The translations under genes and the position numbers were made by a program. A stretch of DNA of 10,707 nucleotides from Spirochaetaceae bacterium (GTDB lineage: Bacteria > Spirochaetota > Spirochaetia > DSM-27196 > SKKC01): the NCBI GenBank assembly GCA_003554375.1, contig PWGF01000325.1, positions 1 through 10,707 on the forward strand, read 5' to 3'. The notes below the pieces were generated by a model that ran no database searches, was not told the origin of the DNA, and was given only the letters and a program-made list of their open reading frames with translations. Every line of letters starts with the position of its first letter. The stretch's first letter is position 1. This document shows, piece by piece, positions 1-7,192 of this stretch.

Positions 1-420
1 AACGACATTTCGCTCGAGCCCTCGAGCTTCGATGAGGCTGACGAGCGCCTCTTCGATGCCGGTCGGGCGGATGCTTTCGTGTTTGATCTCGATGTCGTAG
101 AGGATGGATTTCCCGAACTCGTTGAGGATGTCGGTAAGAAGCGGGATGTGCTCGCCCCCGCCGGCATCGAGCTCATGGAGCGCGGTGTAGCTGGTGTCGG
201 CGAGCTTGCCGGCTGCTCCGGTAGTGCGTGCGAGCTCGTAGTCGTGGAAGACCATGATCTCTCCGGTGTCGGCCAGCTGCACGTCGAGCTCGATTCCGTG
301 AGCTCCGGCATTGACGGCGTCTCTGAACGCGATCATCGTATTCTCCGGATTCCGGGCCGAATAGCCCCGGTGGGCCAAGATGAGCGGCCGGTTGCGGTCA
401 GGAAAGAGCTCCGCCGCCAT
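1..420 (-). CDS. Glycerophosphodiester phosphodiesterase (GDPD family), N-terminal part
   Basis: This is the first 140 codons of a GDPD-family enzyme; the 3' part lies beyond the left edge. The family hydrolyses glycerophosphodiesters from phospholipid turnover to glycerol-3-phosphate and an alcohol, using a TIM barrel and a divalent metal. Visible motifs are the HRG signature with the following NPENT (H17, R18, N27), the metal-binding pair in IELDVQ (E44, D46), a catalytic-type histidine in VFHD (H59), and the beta-strand motif DIEIK (E111). There is no signal peptide, so the enzyme is probably cytosolic. The ATG at 418-420 is preceded by GAGGAAGG (427-434) at 6 nt. The start overlaps by one base the stop of the upstream PspA-like gene (TGATG arrangement), so the two are very likely one operon and translationally coupled. 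The exact substrate cannot be told from sequence. Confidence 0.93.
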   Translation of the reverse strand, partial: MAAELFPDRNRPLILAHRGYSARNPENTMIAFRDAVNAGAHGIELDVQLADTGEIMVFHDYELARTTGAAGKLADTSYTALHELDAGGGEHIPLLTDILNEFGKSILYDIEIKHESIRPTGIEEALVSLIEARGLERNVV

Positions 421-974
421 CAGAGGCCTTCCTCGCGCATCTTTCTCTTGAGCTCTTCGAGCGCGCTGTCAGCCTCGACGTCCTTCATCCTGTGGCGCGT
501 CTTGTCCTCTTCGCCGACGATCTCGTCGAGCTGTTGCGCAAGCGCCTCGGCATCGACCGTTCGCTCGGGAGTGCGGGAGAGCCGGTCCCAGCTCATCTTG
601 AGCCGCTCTACTTTGCGGGCAAGCTCCTGCTCCTCTTGCGCGAGTTGCTCCACCCGAGACTGAGCCGCTTCCCAACGCTCGACCGCGGCCTGGGTGAGCT
701 CTTCGTCACCCTTGTCCCGGGCAAGCTCGGCGCGCCGCTGCCAGAGTGCTGCATCGTTGCGGGCCTGTTCGAGCTGCTTAGCCACGTTGTTGTAGGTGGC
801 GACGTATTGGTACACGTACTCTTTGGCGCTCCGGCGGTCCATGCCGGTGAGATCGGTCTCCTCGAGCTCTTGCCGAAGCTCGTTGCTCATACCGCCGGCG
901 CTCCGGCTGTCGCGGCTCCCGTGGGTGCCACCGGTTGCTCCGCCATTGCCGTAGTTCTGCTTTCCGTCGCTCAT
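420..974 (-). CDS. PspA/IM30-like coiled-coil protein with Gly-rich N-terminus
   Basis: This 184-residue, highly charged helical protein has a long coiled coil over roughly residues 50-135. Two stretches are PspA/IM30-like: the W78 to A97 segment with AELARDKGDEEL (the family's conserved W-x-x-RAELA-x-x-K pattern) and the C-terminal ADSALEELKRKM (168-179), which resembles the short terminal helix of that family. PspA proteins are ESCRT-III relatives that bind and stabilise stressed membranes. Unlike typical members (about 220 residues), this one lacks the N-terminal amphipathic membrane-binding helix. Residues 1-28 are instead Gly/Ser/Asn-rich and probably disordered. The start is favoured by GGAGGAGG (979-986), 4 nt upstream of the ATG; an internal Met29 has only a poor ribosome site. 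It is the first gene of an operon with the downstream GDPD gene. Family membership is a motif-based inference, and a generic coiled-coil protein remains possible. Confidence 0.8.
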   Translation of the reverse strand: MSDGKQNYGNGGATGGTHGSRDSRSAGGMSNELRQELEETDLTGMDRRSAKEYVYQYVATYNNVAKQLEQARNDAALWQRRAELARDKGDEELTQAAVERWEAAQSRVEQLAQEEQELARKVERLKMSWDRLSRTPERTVDAEALAQQLDEIVGEEDKTRHRMKDVEADSALEELKRKMREEGL

Positions 975-1029
975 GATGCCTCCTCCCGAAGAGCTCTCGG
1001 GAACGATCGCTCGCTTCTATCCACCACGA

Positions 1030-1059
1030 AGTGTAAGTGGTCAGGCGCGTGAAAAGCAA
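1030..1059 (-). promoter_or_regulatory. Candidate sigma70 promoter of the pspA-like/GDPD operon
   Basis: On the minus strand TTGCTT (1054-1059) is followed after 18 bp by TACACT (1030-1035). Each hexamer matches the consensus at four of six positions. This would start transcription near 1023, giving a leader of about 50 nt. Close to the start codon the leader contains a 6-bp stem (984-989 with 997-1002) that overlaps the edge of the Shine-Dalgarno sequence. The promoter was identified by eye only. Confidence 0.4.
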
Positions 1060-1211
1060 CTCCGTGACGGCAGGACCAAGGGAGACGAAACGCAGTTGGG
1101 CTCCCAGCCGGAAGCGCTATGGCGAGTGCCCTGGTTTGGTGCTTGCCGGCGGCGCGTGTCGGGGCGCTACGTCTTGCCCAGATGAAGCCGCGCGGCTAAG
1201 GTGCGTACGGT

Positions 1212-2573
1212 ATGAACCGGAACGCGATGGACCATGACGAGCCAATTGTCGCCCTTGCTACCCCGTTCGGCCGGGCAGCGGTTGCCGTAGTGCGCACCTC
1301 GGGCGAGGGGGCAGTGGAGCTGGTTGCGCGGTGCTTCTCTCGGCCCGAAGCCCTTCGTCGGGCCCGAGGGTATACGGTTCACCATGGCCGTATGATGGAC
1401 CCGGCGGACGGGTCCGTGGTCGACGAAGTCCTTTGTACCGTATTTCGCGCCCCGCGCAGCTACACCGGGCAGGAGTCGGTGGAGATATCTACACACGGAA
1501 GCCGGGCAGTGGTTGAGGCGCTTCTGTCGCTGTTGACTGGAAGGGGGTTCCGCTCGGCGCTCCCCGGGGAGTTCACAATGCGGGCGTTCCTCAACGGAAA
1601 GGTCGATCTCACCCGGGCGGAGGCCGTGCGCGAGCTGGTGGATTCGCAGACCGCCGCCGGCCGGAGTCTGGCGCTGCATCGGCTCTCCGGGGCGGTGGAG
1701 CGCCGCATTCGGGCAGTCAAAGAGCACCTCCTTGAGGTTCTGGCCACGGTGGAGGTCCAGCTCGACTATGGCGAGGACGAGCTGGAGGACGTGCCGGTCG
1801 ACGCGGCCCCGCTCAAGCAGGCGGGCGAGCAACTCCGCCGTCTCGCTGCGACCTATGAGCAGGGGCGGCTTTACCAGGAGGGAGTGCGCGTTGCCTTGGC
1901 CGGTCCGACGAATGCCGGTAAGTCTAGCCTCTTCAATCTTTTTGCTCGGGAGGAGCGAAGCATCGTGAGCGAGCATCACGGCACCACCCGGGACTATATC
2001 GAGCGGGAGGCCGAGATCGAGGGGATACCGGTCCGGTTATATGACACGGCGGGGCTGCGGGACGTCGGGGAGGCTCTGGAGAGCGAGGGGATCCGGCGGA
2101 GCTCGGAGATCATCCGAAACGCGGATCTGGTCTTGTACCTCGTCGACGGCGCCGTCGGTGTCAGCGACGAGGACGACCGGCTGATCGACTCACTCCGGGA
2201 GGAGAAGCGGGTTATTGCGGTGTGGAGCAAGCTCGACCTTGCCGGCGCCCCTCCCGAGGGGTTCGTGGGGGTGAGCGCAGAGACGGCCGAAGGATTCGAT
2301 CAGTTGCGCCGTGCAATAGCCGAGCGGTTGACGGCGGGGATTACGACGGCAGCTGAGGAAGTCGTCATCGACAGCGAACGGCAGCGGCGGCTCCTCGAAA
2401 CAGCCGTGGGCGCGATCGACCGGACCGCGGAATCGGTATACGCAGGCGAGCCGGCGGATGTGGTGGCGGTCGATCTGCAAGAGGCCATTCAGTTGCTCGG
2501 CGAGATCACCGGCGAGGTCACTACGGACGATCTGTTGGACACCATGTTCGGGAGCTTCTGTGTCGGCAAGTGA
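1212..2573 (+). CDS. mnmE: tRNA uridine-5-carboxymethylaminomethyl modification GTPase MnmE (TrmE)
   Basis: This GTPase acts with MnmG to install the carboxymethylaminomethyl group on wobble U34 of tRNAs reading NNA/NNG codons, using a methylene-tetrahydrofolate carbon. At 453 residues it has the usual family length. The N-terminal folate-binding domain spans roughly residues 8-125 (ATPFGRAAVAVVR, then RSYTGQESVEISTHG), followed by the helical domain. The G domain shows G1 GPTNAGKS (231-238, with the potassium-coordinating Asn234), G2 in GTTRD, G3 DTAGLRD (278-284) and G4 SKLD (339-342), where most relatives have NKxD. The C-terminus ends FCVGK, carrying the family's conserved Cys of the C-[IV]-GK motif. 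The ATG at 1212 follows AAGGTG (1198-1203) at 8 nt; the in-frame ATG at 1227 has no ribosome site. A weak upstream promoter could be TTGGGC (1096-1101), 17 bp, TATGGC (1119-1124). It is the first gene of the mnmE-mnmG-rsmG set. Confidence 0.97.
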   Translation: MNRNAMDHDEPIVALATPFGRAAVAVVRTSGEGAVELVARCFSRPEALRRARGYTVHHGRMMDPADGSVVDEVLCTVFRAPRSYTGQESVEISTHGSRAVVEALLSLLTGRGFRSALPGEFTMRAFLNGKVDLTRAEAVRELVDSQTAAGRSLALHRLSGAVERRIRAVKEHLLEVLATVEVQLDYGEDELEDVPVDAAPLKQAGEQLRRLAATYEQGRLYQEGVRVALAGPTNAGKSSLFNLFAREERSIVSEHHGTTRDYIEREAEIEGIPVRLYDTAGLRDVGEALESEGIRRSSEIIRNADLVLYLVDGAVGVSDEDDRLIDSLREEKRVIAVWSKLDLAGAPPEGFVGVSAETAEGFDQLRRAIAERLTAGITTAAEEVVIDSERQRRLLETAVGAIDRTAESVYAGEPADVVAVDLQEAIQLLGEITGEVTTDDLLDTMFGSFCVGK

Positions 2574-2577
2574 ACGC

Positions 2578-2594
2578 CACCGCGGGACGCGGTG
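2578..2594 (+). other. Perfect 7-bp hairpin in the mnmE-mnmG spacer
   Basis: Four bases after the mnmE stop codon, CACCGCG (2578-2584) and CGCGGTG (2588-2594) form a perfect GC-rich stem with a three-base loop. No T-tract follows, so it is not a standard intrinsic terminator. It may act in RNA processing or 3'-end protection, or tune expression between mnmE and mnmG, or be incidental in GC-rich DNA. Confidence 0.45.
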
Positions 2595-2647
2595 TCTTCG
2601 CCGGACGTTGCCGCGCGAACGACGCTTTTGGTAACGTGAGGGATGTT

Positions 2648-4867
2648 ATGGATTTTGATGCGGTTGTTGTGGGAGGTGGCCACGCGGGCATAGAGGCCGC
2701 GTTGGCGCTGGCCCGCTTGGATTTTCAGACGCTCATGGTCACCCAGAACCTGGACACGATCGGCAAGTTGAGCTGTAACCCCGCCATCGGTGGGCTTGCC
2801 AAGGGGAACATGGTGCGAGAGATCGACGCGCTTGGCGGGGAGATGGGGCGCTTGATCGATAGAACCATGATCCAGTTTCGCGTGCTCAACAGGTCGCGGG
2901 GCCCCGCCGTTCAGGCACCTCGAGCGCAGGCGGACAAGAAGGCCTATGAGGTGGCTGCAAAGCGCACCCTGGAGCGGCAGCCGGGCCTTCGCGTGTTCAT
3001 GGACACTGTCGTGGATCTGCTCTTCGAGTCTACCGGTCGCGGGGTATGCGGCGTGGTTACCGAACGCGGCAAGCGCTTCACTGCTCGGGTAGTCGTGCTG
3101 ACCACCGGTACGTTCCTCAACGGGCGGATATTTCTCGGCGAGCATGTGCAGGAGGCGGGACGAATGGCGGAGCCCGCCGTCCGCGGGCTCGAGCGGCCGC
3201 TCAGCGAGTTGGGTTTCCGAATGAGCAGGCTCAAGACCGGCACCCCTGCGCGAGTCTCGCGCGGCAGCATTGATTTCTCTCAACTCGAGGAGCAGTTCGG
3301 CGACCAGGAGGTCGTGCCGTTCTCGTTTTCGAACCGGGAACTAGATCGCCCACGACTCTCCTGTTACGTGTCCTTTACGAACGAGCGTACCCACCGCATC
3401 ATTGCCGACAATATGCACCGCTCGCCGCTGTACTCGGGCAAGATCGTGGGTAACGGCCCCCGCTACTGTCCAAGCATCGAGGACAAAGTCCGGAAGTTTC
3501 CCGATCGGGACCGGCATCAGATCTTCTTGGAGCCGGAGGGCATGGACACCGAGGAGATCTACCTCAACGGTGTATCGTCGAGCATGCCGGAGGATGTCCA
3601 AGAGGCTTTCATCCGGACGATCCCCGGGCTCGAGCATGCCGAGATCATGCGGCCCGGCTATGCGGTGGAGTACGACTACATCGACCCGTCTCAGCTCTAT
3701 CCGACGCTCGAAGCGAAGCTTGCCGAGAACCTCTTCATCGCCGGGCAGACCAACGGATCGTCCGGATATGAGGAGGCAGCGGGGCAGGGGCTAATTGCGG
3801 GCATCAACGCGGCGCGTCGCCTCCAGGACGCGCCCCCCTTCATACTGACGCGCGCTGAGGCATACATCGGTGTCATGGTGGACGACCTCGTCACACTCGG
3901 AACGAAGGAGCCGTATCGAATGTTTACGAGCCGGGCGGAGCACCGGCTCGTCCTTCGCCATGACAGCTCCGATACACGCCTCTTCGACCGAGGCTATGAG
4001 CTAGGGCTTCACAGCCAAGAGCGGTATGAGCATTTCCGTGCAAAGCGTGAAGGCATTGCGGAGATCAAAGGGCTGCTCCGAAAGCGGAAGGTGACCGGCG
4101 ACGACGTCCGGGCGGCAGCCGAGATCGACGCCGACGGCGAGAGACGGAACGAGGGCTATCGGCGGGGCCGCGGGGAAAACCCCGCCGGCTGTGCGGAAGT
4201 GCTGGATAAGCTCGTCGGAAAGAGCTTCTACCACGCGCTCAAAAGCCCGAGTCTTTCGATAACAGACCTCGCGCGCCTCGAACCGAGCCTCCGGCCGGCG
4301 GATGCCACACGTTGCCATTCTTTCGGGGAGGGGCGAAGTAGCGGCTGGAAGCATGACGCCTCGAGTGGGTTCCTTGAAACAAACGGTGAGCCTCTTACCG
4401 AGTGGCTGCACCAGGTAGAGCTGGATGTGAAGTACGAGGGGTATGTCGCCAGGCAAGAGCGGCAGCTTCTCAAGTTCCAGAAGATCGAGCGAATGAAGAT
4501 CCCCCGCGATTTCGACTACGCGCGTGTGCCGGGGCTTTCCACTGAAGCACGCGAGAAGTTTCGGGAGATCCGCCCGGCGAGCGTCGGGCAGGCCGGCCGA
4601 ATCCCTGGCGTGCGGAACAGCGATGTCGCCGTCTTGATGGCTACAATCGAGCGAAACCGTGCTCGGGCCGAAGAACGCGCCGAGCTTGCGGGGCCCGGCG
4701 AACAGTCGACGCGTTCGGTGACGGAGCCGGCGGCAGCAGCGGAACCGGCGACGCCCTGCGCGGAGGGGGGAGCCTCAGAGGAAGAGGCGGCGCCGGCGCG
4801 CTCGTCGGAAGAGGTGGAGCCGGCAGCCGGGAGTCGGGATCGCGAGGCACTCCGTGAGCAAGGGTGA
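2648..4867 (+). CDS. mnmG: tRNA uridine-5-carboxymethylaminomethyl modification enzyme MnmG (GidA)
   Basis: This is the FAD- and NADH-dependent partner of MnmE in wobble-uridine modification. It has the FAD-binding motif VVGGGHAGIEAA near the N-terminus, CNPAIGGLAKG with one redox-important Cys, RYCPSIEDKV with the second, YDYIDPSQLYPTLE, a GQTNGSSGYEEAAGQGL block, EPYRMFTSRAEHRL and the C-terminal VKYEGY (to residue 599). From this start it has 739 residues, against about 620-630 in most relatives. The excess comes from an insertion of about 25 residues just before VKYEGY (about 553-582) and a tail of about 70 residues (670-739) rich in Ala, Glu and Pro. The ATG at 2648 is chosen because it gives the normal N-terminus (MDFDAVVVGGG) and follows GAGGG (2638-2642) at 5 nt. 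An in-frame GTG at 2570 overlapping the mnmE stop would add 26 atypical residues. The 3' end overlaps rsmG by 14 bp. Confidence 0.96.
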   Translation: MDFDAVVVGGGHAGIEAALALARLDFQTLMVTQNLDTIGKLSCNPAIGGLAKGNMVREIDALGGEMGRLIDRTMIQFRVLNRSRGPAVQAPRAQADKKAYEVAAKRTLERQPGLRVFMDTVVDLLFESTGRGVCGVVTERGKRFTARVVVLTTGTFLNGRIFLGEHVQEAGRMAEPAVRGLERPLSELGFRMSRLKTGTPARVSRGSIDFSQLEEQFGDQEVVPFSFSNRELDRPRLSCYVSFTNERTHRIIADNMHRSPLYSGKIVGNGPRYCPSIEDKVRKFPDRDRHQIFLEPEGMDTEEIYLNGVSSSMPEDVQEAFIRTIPGLEHAEIMRPGYAVEYDYIDPSQLYPTLEAKLAENLFIAGQTNGSSGYEEAAGQGLIAGINAARRLQDAPPFILTRAEAYIGVMVDDLVTLGTKEPYRMFTSRAEHRLVLRHDSSDTRLFDRGYELGLHSQERYEHFRAKREGIAEIKGLLRKRKVTGDDVRAAAEIDADGERRNEGYRRGRGENPAGCAEVLDKLVGKSFYHALKSPSLSITDLARLEPSLRPADATRCHSFGEGRSSGWKHDASSGFLETNGEPLTEWLHQVELDVKYEGYVARQERQLLKFQKIERMKIPRDFDYARVPGLSTEAREKFREIRPASVGQAGRIPGVRNSDVAVLMATIERNRARAEERAELAGPGEQSTRSVTEPAAAAEPATPCAEGGASEEEAAPARSSEEVEPAAGSRDREALREQG

Positions 4868-5735
4868 GCGGGGCGAGGAGCTCCTTGCGCGCGGACTTGC
4901 CGAGCTCGGCTTGGAGCGCCCCGGACTCGACGAGATCCTCAACCGGTACGTCCGGGAGCTCGAGCTCTGGAATCCCAAGCTGGGGCTGGTAGATGCGTCG
5001 GGGGAAGAGCTCGTAATCCGTCATGTTCTCGATTGCCTTGCGGCGGTGCCGCGGCTGGAGGCGCTGCTCGACGTAGGCGAGGTGAAGCCAACTCAAATGG
5101 GGCGATCGAATGAAGCGGAGTCGGAACAGGGACTGTCGACCACGGCGCGGTCGGAGCTCCGGGGGCCGGAGCGCGGTGCGTCGAGGACGCGGCGACCGGA
5201 GCTGCGTCCGCCGGAGCAAGGCGCACCGCGCACCGGCGGCATGGATGACGGAGCGCCGTCTCCGGCGTACCTTCCTGCATGCGATCTGGGCTCGGGAGCC
5301 GGATTGCCGGGTATCCCGGTGACGCTAGCTATCTCTGAGCTGAGCATGAATCTCGTGGAACGTTCAGGGAGGCGCGTTGGATTCCTGCGAAATGCGGTCG
5401 CCTTGCTCGGTTGTGACCGTCTGACCGTGTCCCAGGAGGATGCCGAACGGCTGGAGGGACGGTACCAGTTGATCTTGGCGCGCGCCTGGAAGCCGCTTAC
5501 CGTGGCTACTTGCGAGGTCATTCGGCGTCTGGTGACGCGTGATGGCATTGCTGCTCTCTACAAGGGAACTCGCGCACGGATCGACTATGAGCTCGAAACG
5601 GCCGGAATTCAACATGCCGAGCTGTATCCGCTTCGCGTCCCCTTCCTCGACGAAGAACGGCATCTCGTAGTGCTGCGGGGTAACACGGTCGTCGCGGACA
5701 ACGGCTTAGAATCGTCGCCGACCGGTGGATGGTAG
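4854..5735 (+). CDS. rsmG: 16S rRNA (guanine527-N7)-methyltransferase RsmG (GidB)
   Basis: This S-adenosylmethionine-dependent enzyme methylates N7 of G527 in 16S rRNA; in other bacteria its loss gives low-level streptomycin resistance. The N-terminal helical part shows the family pattern WNPKLGLVDA followed by IRHVLDCLA. The Rossmann core begins at the SAM-binding motif DLGSGAGLPGIP (144-155), followed by VERSGRRVGFLRNA and LILARAWKPL. The protein has 293 residues against roughly 205-240 in most relatives. The excess is an insertion of about 60 residues (about 79-141) between the helical part and the SAM motif, made largely of three degenerate 15-residue repeats. The start is a GTG inside the end of mnmG, preceded by GAGG at about 6 nt, so translation is probably coupled. 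Because the insertion lies before the core fold and the core is intact, activity is probably retained. Confidence 0.95.
   Translation: MSKGERGEELLARGLAELGLERPGLDEILNRYVRELELWNPKLGLVDASGEELVIRHVLDCLAAVPRLEALLDVGEVKPTQMGRSNEAESEQGLSTTARSELRGPERGASRTRRPELRPPEQGAPRTGGMDDGAPSPAYLPACDLGSGAGLPGIPVTLAISELSMNLVERSGRRVGFLRNAVALLGCDRLTVSQEDAERLEGRYQLILARAWKPLTVATCEVIRRLVTRDGIAALYKGTRARIDYELETAGIQHAELYPLRVPFLDEERHLVVLRGNTVVADNGLESSPTGGW
5100..5234 (+). repeat. Three degenerate 45-bp in-frame tandem units inside rsmG
   Basis: Units at 5100-5144, 5145-5189 and 5190-5234 each encode 15 residues. The second and third read ARSELRGPERGASRT and RRPELRPPEQGAPRT (9 of 15 identical). The first, GRSNEAESEQGLSTT, shares about 6 of 15 residues with the second. 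The unit length is a multiple of three, so copy-number change would keep the reading frame. The segment is Arg/Gly/Pro/Glu-rich and probably disordered. Confidence 0.7.
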
Positions 5736-5785
5736 TCTGCGCGCGGAAGCATGTCGGCGCGAACGGCTGCGATGCGGTGCTCTCC

Positions 5786-7165
5786 TTACATGGTAGTGAC
5801 GTCGACTTTCCCCAGAAGCTTGTTCAGTTCCTCCTTGGCAAGAAGGTCGATAAGGCGGGCTTCTACGAATGCCTTGGCTCCGTCGGTAAAGCTTCCGGCG
5901 CAGATGCAGAAGCCACGTCCTGCTCTTATGTCCTTTATCTGTTGGTGAAGATCTCTGAGCATGAGCTCGCCGATTTTCCCTTCGGACCGAACGAACCGAA
6001 ACAGGATAACGTCCTGCCACTTGGCAGTGTCCACCTCTGCAAGGATATCGGCGTACTCGTTGCCCTGCATTCTCACATCGACGATCCGTGTCTTAGACCG
6101 GGGGAAGAATCGGAGCACCATATTCCGGCAGAGGGCGATGAAGTCGCTTGCCGGCGCCAGAAGATAGGTCTGAAGTTTCTGATTGGAGGTCAGCTCTTTG
6201 GCCGTGGTGATTCGCGATGCAACGTCCTTGTAGTCGGGGTTCACCTGGTGGATCTGTTGATAGAGGCTAAGTGCGTCGTTCATCCTTCCGAGTTGCGCGT
6301 AGGCAAGAGCCAAGCGGTACTGTAGCTCGAGCTTTATCTCCGGCTTCATTCGCTCGTGGCGAAGACCGATTTCGAAGTCGGCCTGCGCGGACTCAACCTC
6401 ACCGCGTTTGAGGTATATCGAGCCGGCTCGGAGCGCCGCGCCGGGACCATAGGTGGGATCTCCGAGAAGGTGTGAGAATAGCCGAAGCGCCTGATCCGTC
6501 TGGGCAAGCTCGAAGTAGCACTGTCCCATGAGGAAGAGCGCTTCCTTGTCTCCGGGATCCTGGTCGGTCACCTTCCGGATCGCGCTCAGGGCCGCCTGGT
6601 GATTTTGGAGCCGGTAGAGCGAATGGGCGAGGTAGCGGTTGGTCTCGAGGTGATCCGGGTGCTGCTCGGCGGCACTCTTCAGCAACGCGGCGGCGCGTTC
6701 GTATTGCTTGCGTTTGAACTCGAGCTTTCCGAGATTGAAGTTAATCTCGAACATGTCCGAGCGCATTCCTTTGGCGATCATGAGCCCCTTGTACGCTTCC
6801 TCGTGTTTTCCGAGGTGAAGGGCCGCGAGCGCGTGCCGGAGCGAAATCGTTAGCTCGTCAAGATCGCTGGACGCGGGAACGAGCTCTAAGAGCGCGCCGT
6901 AGCTCCGGTAGGCTTTATCCCAGTTCTCTTCGGAGTAGTACAGATCCGCCAGTTGAGATAACGCCTTCTCGTCCTTGGGATTCTGAGCCAGCCGTTTGTT
7001 AGCCTCGCGGATCAAGCTCTCTCGGTCACGCTTCTTGCGCGGGGGCTGCGCCTTCCGCGGGCTGTCGCTGGTCTGCCGGGCGACGAGGAAGCTAACTCCT
7101 GCCAGCACAGCGACGGCGAGAAGAAGAACACCAATTGTCGGTGCCAGGTTCATCACAAGCGGCAT
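5786..7165 (-). CDS. Membrane-anchored TPR protein with C-terminal Mrr-like (degenerate) nuclease fold
   Basis: This is a 459-residue protein from ATG 7165. Residues 8-30 form one hydrophobic helix, followed by a Lys/Arg-rich stretch (37-48), so the rest should lie in the cytosol. Residues about 62-320 are at least six tetratricopeptide repeats, for example the helices around ALSQLADLYYSEENWDKAY, ALFLMGQCYFELAQTDQAL and YRLALAYAQLGRMNDAL. The C-terminal 100 or so residues (about 361-451) follow the Mrr catalytic-domain layout, ending in FTDGAKAFVEARLIDLLAKEEL, which is close to the Mrr family's FT-x-x-A-x-x-F-A...IELIDG-x-EL pattern. The position where active Mrr enzymes carry Q-x-K reads FRF (389-391), so nuclease activity is unlikely. 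TPRs suggest protein binding. Start choice is uncertain: GTG 7156 and ATG 7153 are in frame, and a strong promoter overlaps ATG 7165. The gene is convergent with rsmG across 50 bp, in which I see no convincing terminator. Confidence 0.85.
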   Translation of the reverse strand: MPLVMNLAPTIGVLLLAVAVLAGVSFLVARQTSDSPRKAQPPRKKRDRESLIREANKRLAQNPKDEKALSQLADLYYSEENWDKAYRSYGALLELVPASSDLDELTISLRHALAALHLGKHEEAYKGLMIAKGMRSDMFEINFNLGKLEFKRKQYERAAALLKSAAEQHPDHLETNRYLAHSLYRLQNHQAALSAIRKVTDQDPGDKEALFLMGQCYFELAQTDQALRLFSHLLGDPTYGPGAALRAGSIYLKRGEVESAQADFEIGLRHERMKPEIKLELQYRLALAYAQLGRMNDALSLYQQIHQVNPDYKDVASRITTAKELTSNQKLQTYLLAPASDFIALCRNMVLRFFPRSKTRIVDVRMQGNEYADILAEVDTAKWQDVILFRFVRSEGKIGELMLRDLHQQIKDIRAGRGFCICAGSFTDGAKAFVEARLIDLLAKEELNKLLGKVDVTTM

Positions 7166-7192
7166 TATTGCCCCCCCGACTTCGGGTGTCAA
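7164..7192 (-). promoter_or_regulatory. Near-consensus sigma70 promoter for the TPR/Mrr-like gene
   Basis: Minus-strand TTGACA (7187-7192, perfect) is followed after exactly 17 bp by AATAAT (7164-7169, five of six). It stands out in GC-rich surroundings. The -10 box overlaps the ATG at 7165, and transcription would start near 7157. If this is the main promoter, translation must begin at GTG 7156 or ATG 7153 with almost no leader. The spacer contains a run of seven G residues that could otherwise be read as a poor ribosome site for ATG 7165. Confidence 0.6.

Noticed and set aside
79..1052. Long plus-strand open frames opposite the GDPD and PspA-like genes
   Set aside because: They are antisense shadows in GC-rich DNA without ribosome sites or recognisable domains, and the minus-strand products are clear family members.
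2489..3283. A 264-codon minus-strand open frame opposite mnmG
   Set aside because: Antisense shadow; mnmG motifs are continuous on the plus strand and the reverse product has no recognisable features.
5736..5785. CGCGC...GCGCG inverted repeat between rsmG and the convergent TPR gene
   Set aside because: Five base pairs with a long loop and no T-tract on either side; not convincing as a bidirectional terminator.
5786..7165. Active type IV restriction endonuclease
   Set aside because: The Mrr-like domain lacks the Q-x-K position, and the protein is membrane-anchored with TPRs; a restriction role is not supported.
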